DNA of 64,000 bases from Streptomyces sp. ITFR-16 (GCF_031844705.1 NZ_CP134609.1:7130001-7194000); one strand, 5' to 3'; positions 18,700-28,158 are shown, counted from the stretch's first letter. A program made the numbers and translations. Notes: generated by a model from the letters alone, not told the origin.

Positions 18700-20343
18700 T
18701 CACAGGTCGGTGGCGATGATCTTCTCGATGTTGCGTTCGGCGAGTGCCGTGATGGTGACGAACGGGTTGACGCTGGTGTTGCCCGGGATCAGCGAGCCGT
18801 CGATGACATACAGACCCGGATGGCCGTGCAGGCGCCCGTAGTTGTCGGTGGCCTTGTCGAGGACCGCGCCGCCGAGCGGGTGGTAGGTGAGGTGGTCGCC
18901 CCAGATCTTGTAGACCCCGAACAGGTCCGTCCGGTAGATCGTCCCCTCCTTGGCGTTGATCTTGTCGAAGATCGTCTTCGCCATGTCGATGGAGGGCTGC
19001 TTCCAGGCCGTCTGCCAGTTCAGCTCGACCTTGCCCGTCGCGGCGTTCCAGGAGAACTGGGCGCGGTGGGGGTTCTTGGTGATGGACAGATAGAACGAGG
19101 CGAAGGTCTCGATGCCGGTGGGCAGCGGGGCGACCTCGGCGAAGGCGCCCCCCGCCGCCCAGTTGTCGATGCCGCCGCAGGGGATGCTCGACTGGACCGA
19201 ACCGGTGGGGTCCCAGAGGTGGTTGGCCCGCCCGCACATGACGTTGCCGTTGTCGCCCCAGCCCTTGCCGATCTCGTCGTTGAGGCCGGGCAGGGCGCCG
19301 GTGGCCTTCAGCCGGGTCAGCAGCTTGCTGGTGCCGACGCTGCCCGCGGCGAAGAACACCCGGTCGGCCCTGACCGTCTTGGTGGCCGCCACGCCGCCGT
19401 CGGTGCGCAGCTCCTCGATGAGGACCGTGTATCCGCCGCCCTGCGCGGGGGACACCGACGTCACCTGGTGCAGCGGGGAGACGGTGACCTTGCCGGTGGC
19501 GGCCGCCTGGGCGAGATACGTCTTCTGCAGCGACTTCTTGCCGTAGTTGTTGCCGTAGAGGATCTCACCGTCCAGAGCCGACTTCGGTACGGTCCCGGCC
19601 GCCTCCTGCTTCATGTAGTCCCAGTCGTACACGTCGGGCACGAAGACGAAGGGGAAGCCGGAGCGCTGGGCGTGCTTGCGGCCGACGCGCGCGTACTGGT
19701 AGCAGTCCACGGTGTCGAACCATGCCGGGTCGACGGTGGCGACCCCGAGTCCGGCGTTGGCGCGCGGGTAGTAGGTCGCGTACATCTCGTCGGCGCCGAC
19801 GGTCGGGAGGACCGCGCCGAAGTTCTCCCGCTTGGGTGTGACGGCCATGCCGCCGTTCACCAGTGAGCCGCCGCCGACGCCGCGTCCCTGGTACACCGTG
19901 ATGCCGCTGAACTCCTCGGCGTCCAGGATGCCGGTGTACCGGGGGATCGACTTGTCGATGGGGAAGCCGAGGAAGTTGCTGAGGGGCTGCTTGGTCTTGG
20001 TGCGCAGCCAGTACGAGCGGCCGTCGGGCTTGGTCGTGTTGGCGAAGATCTTGCCGTCGGACCCCGGGGTGTCCCAGGACATCCCCATCTCGACCATGTG
20101 GACGTGGATGCCGGCCCGGGCCAGCCGCAGGGCGGCGACGGAGCCGCCGTAGCCGGTGCCGATCACCAGGACCGGGACGTGGTCGCCGTTGCCGATCACG
20201 GCGGCCGCACCGGTGGTGCGCGCCTGGGCTGCGGTGGCGTGCCCGGAGAGCGCCGCCGCCCCCATGATGAAACCTGTTCTAGCGATGAACCGGCGACGTG
20301 ACACCCCGCCGGAGCCCTTGTCGGGTAAGGTCGAATCGGTCAT
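18700..20343 (-). CDS. choA: Secreted cholesterol oxidase (class I, FAD, GMC family)
   Basis: The 547-residue protein oxidises 3-beta-hydroxysterols and isomerises them to 4-en-3-ones, giving hydrogen peroxide. Length equals that of Streptomyces ChoA precursors. From ATG 20343 it opens with a Tat signal (SRRRFIARTGFIMGAAALSG, cut near AQAR). The FAD motif is VLVIGTGYGGSVAALRLARAG. Catalytic positions of the family are visible: Glu in PTGIETFASFYLSITKNP, His in LTYHPLGG and Asn in SVNPFVTITAL near the C-terminus. Codons upstream of 20343 are open but lack a ribosome site; GTGAGGAACG precedes the chosen start. No choP-type P450 precedes it, unlike the choP-choA operon of other strains. Confidence 0.93.
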   Translation of the reverse strand: MTDSTLPDKGSGGVSRRRFIARTGFIMGAAALSGHATAAQARTTGAAAVIGNGDHVPVLVIGTGYGGSVAALRLARAGIHVHMVEMGMSWDTPGSDGKIFANTTKPDGRSYWLRTKTKQPLSNFLGFPIDKSIPRYTGILDAEEFSGITVYQGRGVGGGSLVNGGMAVTPKRENFGAVLPTVGADEMYATYYPRANAGLGVATVDPAWFDTVDCYQYARVGRKHAQRSGFPFVFVPDVYDWDYMKQEAAGTVPKSALDGEILYGNNYGKKSLQKTYLAQAAATGKVTVSPLHQVTSVSPAQGGGYTVLIEELRTDGGVAATKTVRADRVFFAAGSVGTSKLLTRLKATGALPGLNDEIGKGWGDNGNVMCGRANHLWDPTGSVQSSIPCGGIDNWAAGGAFAEVAPLPTGIETFASFYLSITKNPHRAQFSWNAATGKVELNWQTAWKQPSIDMAKTIFDKINAKEGTIYRTDLFGVYKIWGDHLTYHPLGGAVLDKATDNYGRLHGHPGLYVIDGSLIPGNTSVNPFVTITALAERNIEKIIATDL

Positions 20344-20524
20344 ATGACGTTCCTCACTCTCGGTCGAATGGGAACGAGTTCTACTGTCGCCCGGTAGAGA
20401 AGTCACTACATACCTGCGGGTAATTTCCGGTGGCGGAGGCCCTCGCGTGCTCACCGTCCCGGGGTGCGGCACCGGGACATCGCGTGGATGCTGGGAGGGT
20501 CAGCGTTCCATGAGGAGGACAGTC

Positions 20525-20716
20525 ATGAGCATGCTCGACAAGATCAAGGGTCTGATCAAGGGGCACCCCGACCAGGCCCGCCAGGGAGTCGAGAAGGGTG
20601 GCGACTTCGTCGACAAGAAGACCGGCAACAAGTACAGCGGACAGGTCGATTCCGCCCAGCAGAAGCTCAATGACCAACTCGGCGGCGACCACAAGCCGCC
20701 CGCCGGCGAACGCTAG
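20525..20716 (+). CDS. Small antitoxin-family protein (Rv0909/MT0933-like)
   Basis: The 63-residue hydrophilic protein (MSMLDKIKGLIKGHPDQA...GGDFVDKKTGNKYSGQVDSAQ) matches the small actinobacterial family annotated as 'antitoxin', similar to Mycobacterium Rv0909. The pattern resembles CsbD-like stress proteins: Lys- and Asp-rich, probably helical. No adjacent toxin gene is present, so a toxin-antitoxin role is doubtful. Start ATG 20525 has AGGAGG seven bases upstream. Confidence 0.75.
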   Translation: MSMLDKIKGLIKGHPDQARQGVEKGGDFVDKKTGNKYSGQVDSAQQKLNDQLGGDHKPPAGER

Positions 20717-20754
20717 GACCTGTCCGGCACAGGACCAGTCACGCCACGGACGAA

Positions 20755-20793
20755 GGAGCGGCGGACGCCATCGGTGATGGCGTCCGCCGCTCC
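20755..20793. terminator. Bidirectional hairpin between two small genes
   Basis: Perfect 18-bp arms (20755-20772 and 20776-20793) with loop GGT, between the convergent 63- and 56-residue genes. Confidence 0.9.
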
Positions 20794-20825
20794 GGTGTAA
20801 TGCGGTGACGGCGGGGTACGGAAGA

Positions 20826-20996
20826 TCAGTTGTGGCCGAACTTCCGCTCGCGCTTGTGGGAGACCTGCTCGGTGATCGCCTTCGCCGCGTCGGGCGCGGG
20901 CGTCGTCGCGGTCTGCTCCTTGGACTCCGCGGCCGACGTGCGTTCATGACCGCCGGCGCGGGAGCCGCGGTTCTGCCGGCTCTGCTTCTTGCCCAT
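20826..20996 (-). CDS. Small, charged, probably disordered protein
   Basis: The 56-residue product opens MGKKQSRQNRGSRAGGHERTS and ends in a basic tail, SHKRERKFGHN. It has a perfect AGGAGG site before ATG 20996. It is rich in Lys, Arg, Glu and Ala with no hydrophobic core, so probably disordered. Similar short proteins are frequent in Streptomyces but have no known function. It is divergent from the phosphatase gene. Confidence 0.7.
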   Translation of the reverse strand: MGKKQSRQNRGSRAGGHERTSAAESKEQTATTPAPDAAKAITEQVSHKRERKFGHN

Positions 20997-21086
20997 GATC
21001 GCTCCTCCTGTTGGCGGACGACGGGCCGCCTTCAGAGTTGCATACATGCAGGAAGAGTGCATTTCGGTCCTGGGAGGCTTCCTGAC

Positions 21087-23639
21087 ATGCGCGCACCGGC
21101 GGCCGGGGAGCATGCTGGCTGTGTGACCTGGTACGGCGCGGCCCGGCATACGTCGCTCGGCGAGAGCGGCACCCCGACCGGCAGAGCGAACGACGGCCGG
21201 GCGCCGGACGAACTCTCGCTGGTGCTCGCACAGGCCGTCGTGAGCGCCATCGAGTCCACCGGCGGACAGGCCGGCGGGGTCTACCTGCGCTCGCACACCC
21301 CAGGCCTGCTGCGGCTCGCCGTGCTGGCGGGGCTGCCCGGCCTGCTCTTCCGCCCCTGGTGGCGGATGCATGTGAACCGGCCCTTCCCGGTGGCCGAGGC
21401 CTTCCGCTCCGGACAGCCCGTCTACCTCGCCGACACCGAGGAGGCCATGCGCCGCTTCCCGCAGCTGATGGCCGGCCTGCCCTTTCCCTTCGGGTCCCTG
21501 TACATGCCGGTCGTCAGCGACGGCGAATCCGTCGGGGTACTGGTCGTCATGCGCGCGGCCGCCCCCGGCGAGCAGGTGCGGGCCCTCGACCGCCGCAGAC
21601 TGCACGGCGTCGCCGACCGGCTCGGCTCCGCGCTCTCCGCCCTGGCGGCGGCCGGCGGGGAGCCCGTGTGGGACGGGGAACCGCTCCCCGTCCAGCTCCC
21701 GGCCGCCAGCGCCCCGCCCGTCCGGATCGGCCGCTTCGACTGGAACCTGGAAACGGGCGCCGTCGGCGCGGACGACGAGCTGTGCGCGATCCTCGGCACC
21801 GGCCCCGGGCGCTTCCCGGGCACCATCGAGGCGCTGGCCGCGCGGCTCGCACCGGAGGACGTGTACGGCCTGTGGGCCCTCGCGCGCCAGGCGGCCGGAG
21901 CGGACGGACCGGTCGTACGGAGAATGCGGCTGCGGGGCCCGGACGGGCGCTCCCATCTGCTGGAGGTCTCCGGCCGCCGCGGCGGCGGCGGGCGGGGCGG
22001 CCATCTGACCGGCTTCCTGGTCGACCTGGGCATCGGCCCGGTCGTCGCCGAGGCGGCCGACCGGCTGCCGCGCGGCATCTTCTCGCTCGACCGCTTCGGC
22101 CGGATCACCTACATCAACCGCCTGGCCGAGGAGATCCTCGGCCGCGTCCGCTCCGAACTGGTCGGGCGCGTCCTGTGGGAGGCCGTCCCCTGGTTCGCGA
22201 ACCCCGCCTACGAGGACCACTACCGGGCCGCGATGATCTCCGACGCCCCGGTCCACTTCACCGCCCGCCGCAACCCGCCGCCCTGGCTCTCCGTCTCCCT
22301 CTACCCCGGCCACGACGGCCTCACCGCCGTCCTCACCCCCACCGAGGAGCCGGCCTACACACCCGACTCCGTCGTCTCCCCGGGCCTCGGTCTCGGCTCC
22401 CCGGCCGACCGGTCCGCCGCCCTCTACCGGCCGGTCGCGCTGGCCATCGCGCTCACCGAGGCCGTCACCGCCCGGCAGGTCTCCGCCGTGGTCACCGAGG
22501 AACTGCTGCCCGCCTTCGGCGGGCGCCAGCTGGCGATCTACCTGCTCAAGGAGGGCCACCTCTACCTGGAGTGGGAGACCGGCTTCCCCAAGGGCTTCCT
22601 CGACCGGTTCGACGCCGTCGGCCTCGACGCCCGCATCCCCGGCGTCGAGACGCTGACCACCGGGCGCCCCATCTTCTTCGAGTCGATGCAGCGCCTGGCC
22701 GCCGCCTACCCCGGCATCCCCATGGACGCCGATGTCGGCGCCCGCGCCTTCCTGCCCCTGATCGCCTCCGGCCGGCTCGTCGGCTCCTGCATCCTCGGCT
22801 TCGACCAGCCGCGCGGCTTCAGCCCCGAGGAACGCACGGTCCTCACCGCACTGGCCGGCCTCATCGCCCAGGCCCTGCAACGCGCCCAGCGCTACGACAA
22901 CGAGGCCGCCCTCGCCCGAGGACTCCAGGACGCCCTGCTGCCGCACCGGCTGCCCGTCGTGAACGGCATCGACACCGAGGGCCGCTACCTCGCCGGCACC
23001 CAGGGCATGGACGTCGGCGGCGACTGGTACGACGTGATCGAGACCGGCCGCAGACTCGCCCTCGTCATCGGCGACGTCCAGGGCCACGGCGTCGCCGCCG
23101 CCGCGACCATGGGACAACTCCGCAGCGCCGTACGCGCCTTCGCCCTCAGCGGGCACGACCCGCAGGAGGTGATGAGCGGCACCAACCGGCTGCTCATCGA
23201 CCTCGACTCCGGCCAGTTCGCCAGCTGCTGCTACATCGTCATGGACCCGGCCACCGGACAGACGTACGCCGTGCGGGCCGGGCACCCGCAGCCCGTGCTG
23301 CGCCGCCCCGACGGCACCGCCGAGGTCATGGACCTGCCCGGCGGCGTAGTCCTCGGCATCGACCCCGACGCGTCCTACCCCGTCACCGAACTCCATCTGG
23401 ACCCGGGCGCGCTGCTCGTCCTGTACACCGACGGCATGGTCGAGCAGGCGGGCCAGGACATCGACGACGGTGTCGAGCGGCTGCGCCGTACGATCACCGG
23501 GCTCGGCGCGGCCTCCCTGACCGAGACGGCGGACCAGGTGATCCGGCGGGCCCGGCAGGCACCGGACCGGCCCGACGACATCGCGCTGCTGCTCGCCGCC
23601 CGCTGGGCAGGCCGGGACGACGACGGCGCCGCACGCTGA
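21087..23639 (+). CDS. Multidomain PP2C (SpoIIE-type) serine phosphatase with GAF and PAS sensors
   Basis: The 850-residue protein starts at ATG 21087, chosen for GGGAGG nine bases upstream; an open stretch before it lacks a site. Order: an N-terminal GAF-like domain (about 25-190); one or two PAS domains (about 215-310 and 325-430, with FSLDRFGRITYINRLAEEILGR); a second GAF (about 450-620, with FLPLIASGRLVGSCILGFDQPRGFSPEE); and a C-terminal SpoIIE/RsbU-type phosphatase (about 630-845). Metal-site motifs are GMDVGGDWYDVIE, LVIGDVQGHGVAAAATMGQLR, YTDGMVE and RPDDIALLLA. Such proteins dephosphorylate anti-anti-sigma factors in stress and development. No anti-sigma pair or kinase domain is next to it. 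It precedes the cluster's first P450 by about 100 bases. Confidence 0.88.
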   Translation: MRAPAAGEHAGCVTWYGAARHTSLGESGTPTGRANDGRAPDELSLVLAQAVVSAIESTGGQAGGVYLRSHTPGLLRLAVLAGLPGLLFRPWWRMHVNRPFPVAEAFRSGQPVYLADTEEAMRRFPQLMAGLPFPFGSLYMPVVSDGESVGVLVVMRAAAPGEQVRALDRRRLHGVADRLGSALSALAAAGGEPVWDGEPLPVQLPAASAPPVRIGRFDWNLETGAVGADDELCAILGTGPGRFPGTIEALAARLAPEDVYGLWALARQAAGADGPVVRRMRLRGPDGRSHLLEVSGRRGGGGRGGHLTGFLVDLGIGPVVAEAADRLPRGIFSLDRFGRITYINRLAEEILGRVRSELVGRVLWEAVPWFANPAYEDHYRAAMISDAPVHFTARRNPPPWLSVSLYPGHDGLTAVLTPTEEPAYTPDSVVSPGLGLGSPADRSAALYRPVALAIALTEAVTARQVSAVVTEELLPAFGGRQLAIYLLKEGHLYLEWETGFPKGFLDRFDAVGLDARIPGVETLTTGRPIFFESMQRLAAAYPGIPMDADVGARAFLPLIASGRLVGSCILGFDQPRGFSPEERTVLTALAGLIAQALQRAQRYDNEAALARGLQDALLPHRLPVVNGIDTEGRYLAGTQGMDVGGDWYDVIETGRRLALVIGDVQGHGVAAAATMGQLRSAVRAFALSGHDPQEVMSGTNRLLIDLDSGQFASCCYIVMDPATGQTYAVRAGHPQPVLRRPDGTAEVMDLPGGVVLGIDPDASYPVTELHLDPGALLVLYTDGMVEQAGQDIDDGVERLRRTITGLGAASLTETADQVIRRARQAPDRPDDIALLLAARWAGRDDDGAAR

Positions 23640-23657
23640 CAAGCCCGCCCGGCAGGC

Positions 23658-23674
23658 GGCTTTAGAACTCCTTA
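23658..23674 (+). promoter_or_regulatory. Candidate shared cluster motif upstream of P450-1
   Basis: GGCTTTAGAACTCCTTA lies 70-85 bases upstream of the P450-1 start. The core CGGCTTTAGAAC recurs exactly before the acyltransferase gene (62189-62200) and as ATTTAGAAC before PKS-A (58533-58541). Such A/T-rich octamers are rare in this sequence. A promoter or activator site is inferred. Confidence 0.4.
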
Positions 23675-23741
23675 ATGCGCCCTCCCGACAATGCCGGTTC
23701 ACACCGGAGAGCCGGCTGTGAACCGAGTGCCTGGGGGCCGC

Positions 23742-24956
23742 ATGAGCATCGACACCGTGACGACCGAGACCGTAGGGCTGCCGGAATTCCCGATGACGCG
23801 CGGCTGCCCCTACCACCCGCCGGCCGGGTACCAGGAGCTGCGCAAGGAAGGGCCGCTCGCGCGCGTGCGGCTGTACGACGGCCGGGTGGCCTGGGTCGTC
23901 ACCGGCTACGAGGAGACCCGCCGGCTGCTCGTCGACCCCCGGCTCTCCTCCGACCGGACCCGCCCCGACTTTCCGGTGCTCGTCCCGCGCATGGCGGCCG
24001 CCAAGCTCACCGCGCTGGTGGGGATGGACCCGCCGGAGCACGACATCCAGCGCCGCATGCTGATCCCCAGCTTCACGGTCAAGCGCGTCAACTCGCTGCG
24101 GCCCGCCATCCGGCGCATCGTCGGCGAGAAGATCGACGCCCTGCTCGCCGACGGGAGGACCACAGCCGACCTCGTGCCCGAGTTCGCGCTGCCGGTGCCC
24201 TCCACCGTCATCTGCGAACTGCTCGGCGTCCCCTACTCCGACCACGACTTCTTCGAGCAGCAGACGAGCCGGATGGTGCAGGCGACCAGCACCGCGCAGG
24301 AGGCGTCCGACGCCAGCGCGGCCCTGGTCGGCTACTTCGGCGAACTCATCGCGGCCAAGGAGGCGAAGCCGGGGGAGGGGCTGCTCGACGAACTGATCGT
24401 CGAGCGGCTGGCCACCGGGCAGCTGGAGCGCCTCGAGCTGGCCTCCATCGCGATGTTCCTGCTGGTCGCCGGGCACGAGACGACCGCGAACATGATCGGT
24501 CTGAGTGTGCTCACCCTGCTCGAACACCCCGACCAGCTCACCGAGTTGCGCAACGACCCGGACGTCGCTTCCGGGGCGGTCGAGGAACTGCTGCGCTTCC
24601 TCTCGGTCGCCGACGAGCTCCAGCGGGTGGCGGCCGCCGACATCGAGATCGGCGGAGTCGTCGTCAAGGAGGGCGACGGTGTCTACCTGCCGAACGCCGC
24701 GGCCAACCGCTCGCCGCAGATCTTCACCGACCCCGACACCCTCGACGTCCGGCGCGGCACCCGCCACCACCTCGCCTTCGGCTACGGCGTCCACCAGTGC
24801 ATCGGCCAGAACCTCGCACGCGCCGAACTGGAGATCGCCCTCCACGAACTCGCCACCCGCATCCCGACGTTGCGGCTGACCGAACCCCTCGACGCCCTGG
24901 GCATCAAGCCGGGCGGCTCCGTCCAGGGGGTGTTCAGGCTGCCGGTCACCTGGTGA
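23742..24956 (+). CDS. Cytochrome P450, CYP105-like (P450-1)
   Basis: The 404-residue soluble bacterial P450 carries the I-helix oxygen-binding motif AGHETTAN, the ExxR helix EELLRFL and the heme loop HLAFGYGVHQCIGQNLARAELEI with the Cys ligand. The N-terminal MTRGCPYHPPAGY and C-terminal RLPVTW are typical of CYP105 enzymes, which hydroxylate or epoxidise macrolides and other metabolites. ATG 23742 was chosen; GTG 23718 with GGAGAG upstream would add eight residues. It has no ferredoxin gene beside it and may use the one at 59.5 kb. It is a close paralogue of P450-2 at the other end of the cluster and faces PKS-C across a hairpin. Confidence 0.93.
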   Translation: MSIDTVTTETVGLPEFPMTRGCPYHPPAGYQELRKEGPLARVRLYDGRVAWVVTGYEETRRLLVDPRLSSDRTRPDFPVLVPRMAAAKLTALVGMDPPEHDIQRRMLIPSFTVKRVNSLRPAIRRIVGEKIDALLADGRTTADLVPEFALPVPSTVICELLGVPYSDHDFFEQQTSRMVQATSTAQEASDASAALVGYFGELIAAKEAKPGEGLLDELIVERLATGQLERLELASIAMFLLVAGHETTANMIGLSVLTLLEHPDQLTELRNDPDVASGAVEELLRFLSVADELQRVAAADIEIGGVVVKEGDGVYLPNAAANRSPQIFTDPDTLDVRRGTRHHLAFGYGVHQCIGQNLARAELEIALHELATRIPTLRLTEPLDALGIKPGGSVQGVFRLPVTW

Positions 24957-24971
24957 CCTCCGCTGTACGAC

Positions 24972-25012
24972 GACGAGAGCCGGGGCCCTTCCGAAGGGCC
25001 CCGGCTCTCGTC
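24972..25012. terminator. Bidirectional hairpin between P450-1 and PKS-C
   Basis: Perfect 20-bp arms (24972-24991 and 24993-25012; effective loop TTCCGAA) in the 67-base convergent gap. It would end the long PKS transcript and the P450-1 transcript. Confidence 0.9.
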
Positions 25013-25023
25013 TGTCGCGCTCC

Positions 25024-28000
25024 CTATGCGGCGGCCAGCTCGTCCCGGATGAAGCCGGCGACGGCCGACGGCGTCGGGTGGTCGAACAGCAGCACGGGCG
25101 GCAGCAGCAGCCCGGTCGCCTCGCAGAGCCGGTTGCGGACCTCCAGCGCGGTGAACGACGAGAAGCCGATGTCCAGGAAGTTGTCCTCGGCCGCGATCGA
25201 CTCCGGCGAATCGTGCCCCAGCACATGCGCCGCGTGGAGCCGTACGAGATCCAGCAGCGAGCCCTCGCCGGCCGGAGCCTCCGGGGACGGCGTCGCCTCC
25301 GGCTCCGGCGCCGGGCGTTCCCGCCGTACCTCGCCCGCCGGCGCCGGCCACCAGTGGTGGGTGTGCTCGAACGGATAGACCGGCAACTCGGCCGGGGGCG
25401 CCGCCTGTTCCGCGTACCAGCTCTCCCAGCGCACCTCGGCGCCCGCCGCGTGCAGCGCCGAGAGCGCCACCGCGAACGTCTCCTCGCCCCGGCGGTCGCG
25501 CACCTGCGCGGGCACGACCAGCGGCGCGGACCCGGGCAGCGAGGCCGCCACCAGCGGGGTGAGCACCGCGTCGGGACCCACCTCGACGAACGCGGTCGCC
25601 CCGCCCCCGGCCAGGGTGACCACCGCGTCACCGAACCGCACCGGGGACCGCAACTGCCTCGCCCAGTAGTCCGGTTGCCGCAGCTCGTCGAGGCCGGTGA
25701 GCCGCCCGGTCAGGTCGGAGACGACGGGAATCAGCGGCTCGGAGAAGCGCAGCCGCGCCACCACCGCGCGCAGCTCGTCCAGCGCCCCGTCCATGTGGTG
25801 GGAGTGGAAGGCATGGCTCACCCTGAGGCGGTGCGTCCGGCGGCCCCGCTCCCGGAACCCGTCGGCGACCTCCGCCACCGCGTCCGCGTCACCCGAGACG
25901 ACCGTCGACAGCGGACCGTTGACCGCGGCCACCTCCACCCGGCCCGCGTATCCGGCGAGTACGTCGAGCACCTCCTCCTCCGATGCCTCGCACGCCACCA
26001 TCGCACCGCCGCCGGGCATGGCCTGCATCAGCCTGCCCCGCGCGGCGACCAGGGTGCAGGCGTCCTCCAGCGACAGCGCCCCCGCCGCGTGCACGGCGGC
26101 GAGCCCGCCGATCGAGTGCCCGGCCACCTGGCCCGGCGCCGGAAGCGACTGCTCCAGCAGCCGGAACAGCGCGGTCTCGATGGCGAACAGCGCCGGCTGG
26201 GCGTACTCGGTACGCTCCAGCAGCGCCGCCTCCGGACTGCCCTCGGCGGCGAACAGCAGACTCTTCAGCGGATGCGCCAGCACCGGCTCGAACGCCTCGC
26301 ACACCTCGTCGAGCGCCTTGGCGAAGACCGGCCGCAGCTCGTACAGCTCGGCGCCCATACGCGGCCGCTGGCTGCCCTGCCCGGTGAAGAGGTACGCGGT
26401 CGGCGGCGGCGCCGCAGCGCTGCCGTACACCGCCCGGGCCGGCCTGCCGCCCGACGCCAGCGCGGCCAGCGCCGCCAACTGCTCGTCACGGTCGCCCGGC
26501 AGGACCACCGCACGGTGACGGAACGCCGTACGCCCGAGGGCCAGCGTCCGGCCCACGTCGTGCGCCCGCAGCCCGGGCGCGGCGGCCAGATGGCCGTGCA
26601 GCCGGCCGGCCTGGGCCCGCAGCGCCGACTCCGTACGGGCCGACAGCGGCCAGGGGGCCGGGGGCTCCGGCAGAGGACCGGGCCCGTCCGCCGGGCCGCC
26701 GTCCGCCGCCGCTGAGTCCTCGTCCCCCGGCCCGTCCATGGCGTCGGCCTGTTCCAGAATGACGTGCGCGTTGGTGCCGCTGATCCCGAAGGACGACACC
26801 CCGGCGCGGCGCGGACGCCCCCGGTCGGGCCACGCGACCGCCTCGGTGAGCAGTTCCACGGAGCCGGACGCCCAGTCCACGTGCGGCGTCGGCTCCGTCA
26901 CATGCAGGGTGCGCGGCAGCACCCCGTGGCGCATCGCCTCCACCATCTTGATGACCCCGGCCACCCCGGCCGCCGCCTGGGTGTGGCCGATGTTCGACTT
27001 GAGCGACCCCAGCAGCAGCGGCTCACCCTCCGGGCGCCCCTGACCGTAGGCCGCCAGCAGGGCCTGCGCCTCGATCGGGTCGCCGAGCCGGGTCCCCGTA
27101 CCGTGCGCCTCGACCGCGTCCACCTGCTGCGGGGCGAGCCGGGCGGAGGCCAGCGCCTGCTGGATGACCCGGACCTGCGTCGGGCCGTTGGGCGCGGTGA
27201 GGCCGTTGCTCGCCCCGTCCTGGTTGACCGCCGAACCGCGCAGCACGGCGAGGACCCGGCGGCCGTTGCGGCGCGCGTCGGACAGCCGCTCCAGCAGCAC
27301 CAGACCGACGCCCTCGGAGAACCCCGTGCCGTCGGCCGCCGCGTCGAAGGCCTTGCAGCGGGCGTCGGGGGCCAGCCCGCGCTGCCGGCTGAACTCGACC
27401 AGGAGCAGCGGGGTGGCCATCACGGTGACCCCGCCCGCCAGCGCCAGATCGCTCTCGCCGCGCCGCAGCGACTGCGCCGCCAGGTGCATCGCCACGAGCG
27501 AGGACGAGCACGCGGTGTCGAGCGTGACCGCCGGGCCCTCCAGACCGAGGTGGTAGGCGATCCGGCCGGACGCGACACTCGTCGCGTTCCCCGTCATCAG
27601 ATGTCCCTCGAACCCCTCGGGCACCCGCTCCGGCGGCGGCACGTACGCCTGCGACACCACCCCGGCGAACACACCCGTACGGCTGCCGCGCAGGGACCCC
27701 GGGGCGATCCCGGCACGCTCCAGGGTCTCCCACGCCACTTCCAGGAGCTGCCGGTGCTGGGGATCGGTCGCGACGGCCTCCCTCGGACCCATGCCGAAGA
27801 ACGGCGCGTCGAAGGCTCCCGCGCCCTCCAGGAACCCGCCCTCGCGGGTGTACGTGGTCCCGGCGCGGTCCGGATCGGGGTCGTAGAGCCGCTCCGTGTC
27901 CCAGCCCCGGTCCTCGGGGAAGTCGGACACCGCGTCCGTCTCCTCGGCCACCAGCCGCCACAGGGCCTCCGGCGAATCGGCGCCGCCCGGGAACCGGCAG

Positions 28001-28131
28001 CCCATCGCCACGATCGCGATCGGCTCGTGCTCCTTGTCCTCCAGCTCCTTGATCCTGCGCCGGGCCTGCCGGAGGTCGGCCGTGGTCCGTTTCAGGTAGT
28101 CGCGGAGCTTGTCCTCGTTACTCATCGCCAT
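25024..28131 (-). CDS. PKS-C: final extension module 6, KS-AT-ACP, no thioesterase
   Basis: The protein has 1035 residues. An N-terminal docking coil (NEDKLRDYLKRTTADLRQARRRIKELED) precedes a KS (about 36-460) with Cys about 208 in DTACSSSLVAMH and HGTGTRLGDP. The AT (about 560-880) has GHSIGG (about 673) and HAFH, the malonyl-CoA signature. The ACP (about 955-1030) contains DIGFSSFTALEVRNRL. The usual Asp before the phosphopantetheine Ser is Ser here; the attachment Ser itself is present. There is no KR, so the last unit stays a beta-ketone, and the protein ends right after the ACP (DELAAA) without a TE, reductase or C-terminal docking tail. It starts 27 bases after PKS-B, consistent with coupled translation, and is taken as the last step. 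Confidence 0.93.
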   Translation of the reverse strand: MAMSNEDKLRDYLKRTTADLRQARRRIKELEDKEHEPIAIVAMGCRFPGGADSPEALWRLVAEETDAVSDFPEDRGWDTERLYDPDPDRAGTTYTREGGFLEGAGAFDAPFFGMGPREAVATDPQHRQLLEVAWETLERAGIAPGSLRGSRTGVFAGVVSQAYVPPPERVPEGFEGHLMTGNATSVASGRIAYHLGLEGPAVTLDTACSSSLVAMHLAAQSLRRGESDLALAGGVTVMATPLLLVEFSRQRGLAPDARCKAFDAAADGTGFSEGVGLVLLERLSDARRNGRRVLAVLRGSAVNQDGASNGLTAPNGPTQVRVIQQALASARLAPQQVDAVEAHGTGTRLGDPIEAQALLAAYGQGRPEGEPLLLGSLKSNIGHTQAAAGVAGVIKMVEAMRHGVLPRTLHVTEPTPHVDWASGSVELLTEAVAWPDRGRPRRAGVSSFGISGTNAHVILEQADAMDGPGDEDSAAADGGPADGPGPLPEPPAPWPLSARTESALRAQAGRLHGHLAAAPGLRAHDVGRTLALGRTAFRHRAVVLPGDRDEQLAALAALASGGRPARAVYGSAAAPPPTAYLFTGQGSQRPRMGAELYELRPVFAKALDEVCEAFEPVLAHPLKSLLFAAEGSPEAALLERTEYAQPALFAIETALFRLLEQSLPAPGQVAGHSIGGLAAVHAAGALSLEDACTLVAARGRLMQAMPGGGAMVACEASEEEVLDVLAGYAGRVEVAAVNGPLSTVVSGDADAVAEVADGFRERGRRTHRLRVSHAFHSHHMDGALDELRAVVARLRFSEPLIPVVSDLTGRLTGLDELRQPDYWARQLRSPVRFGDAVVTLAGGGATAFVEVGPDAVLTPLVAASLPGSAPLVVPAQVRDRRGEETFAVALSALHAAGAEVRWESWYAEQAAPPAELPVYPFEHTHHWWPAPAGEVRRERPAPEPEATPSPEAPAGEGSLLDLVRLHAAHVLGHDSPESIAAEDNFLDIGFSSFTALEVRNRLCEATGLLLPPVLLFDHPTPSAVAGFIRDELAAA

Positions 28132-28158
28132 CGCCCTCTCGTACGCTGAAATGGCCTG

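Noticed and set aside
25024..25330. A thioesterase or reductase domain at the end of PKS-C
   Set aside because: After the ACP only a few residues (RDELAAA) remain before the stop; no GxSxG or reductase motif is present, and downstream is a terminator and a convergent gene.
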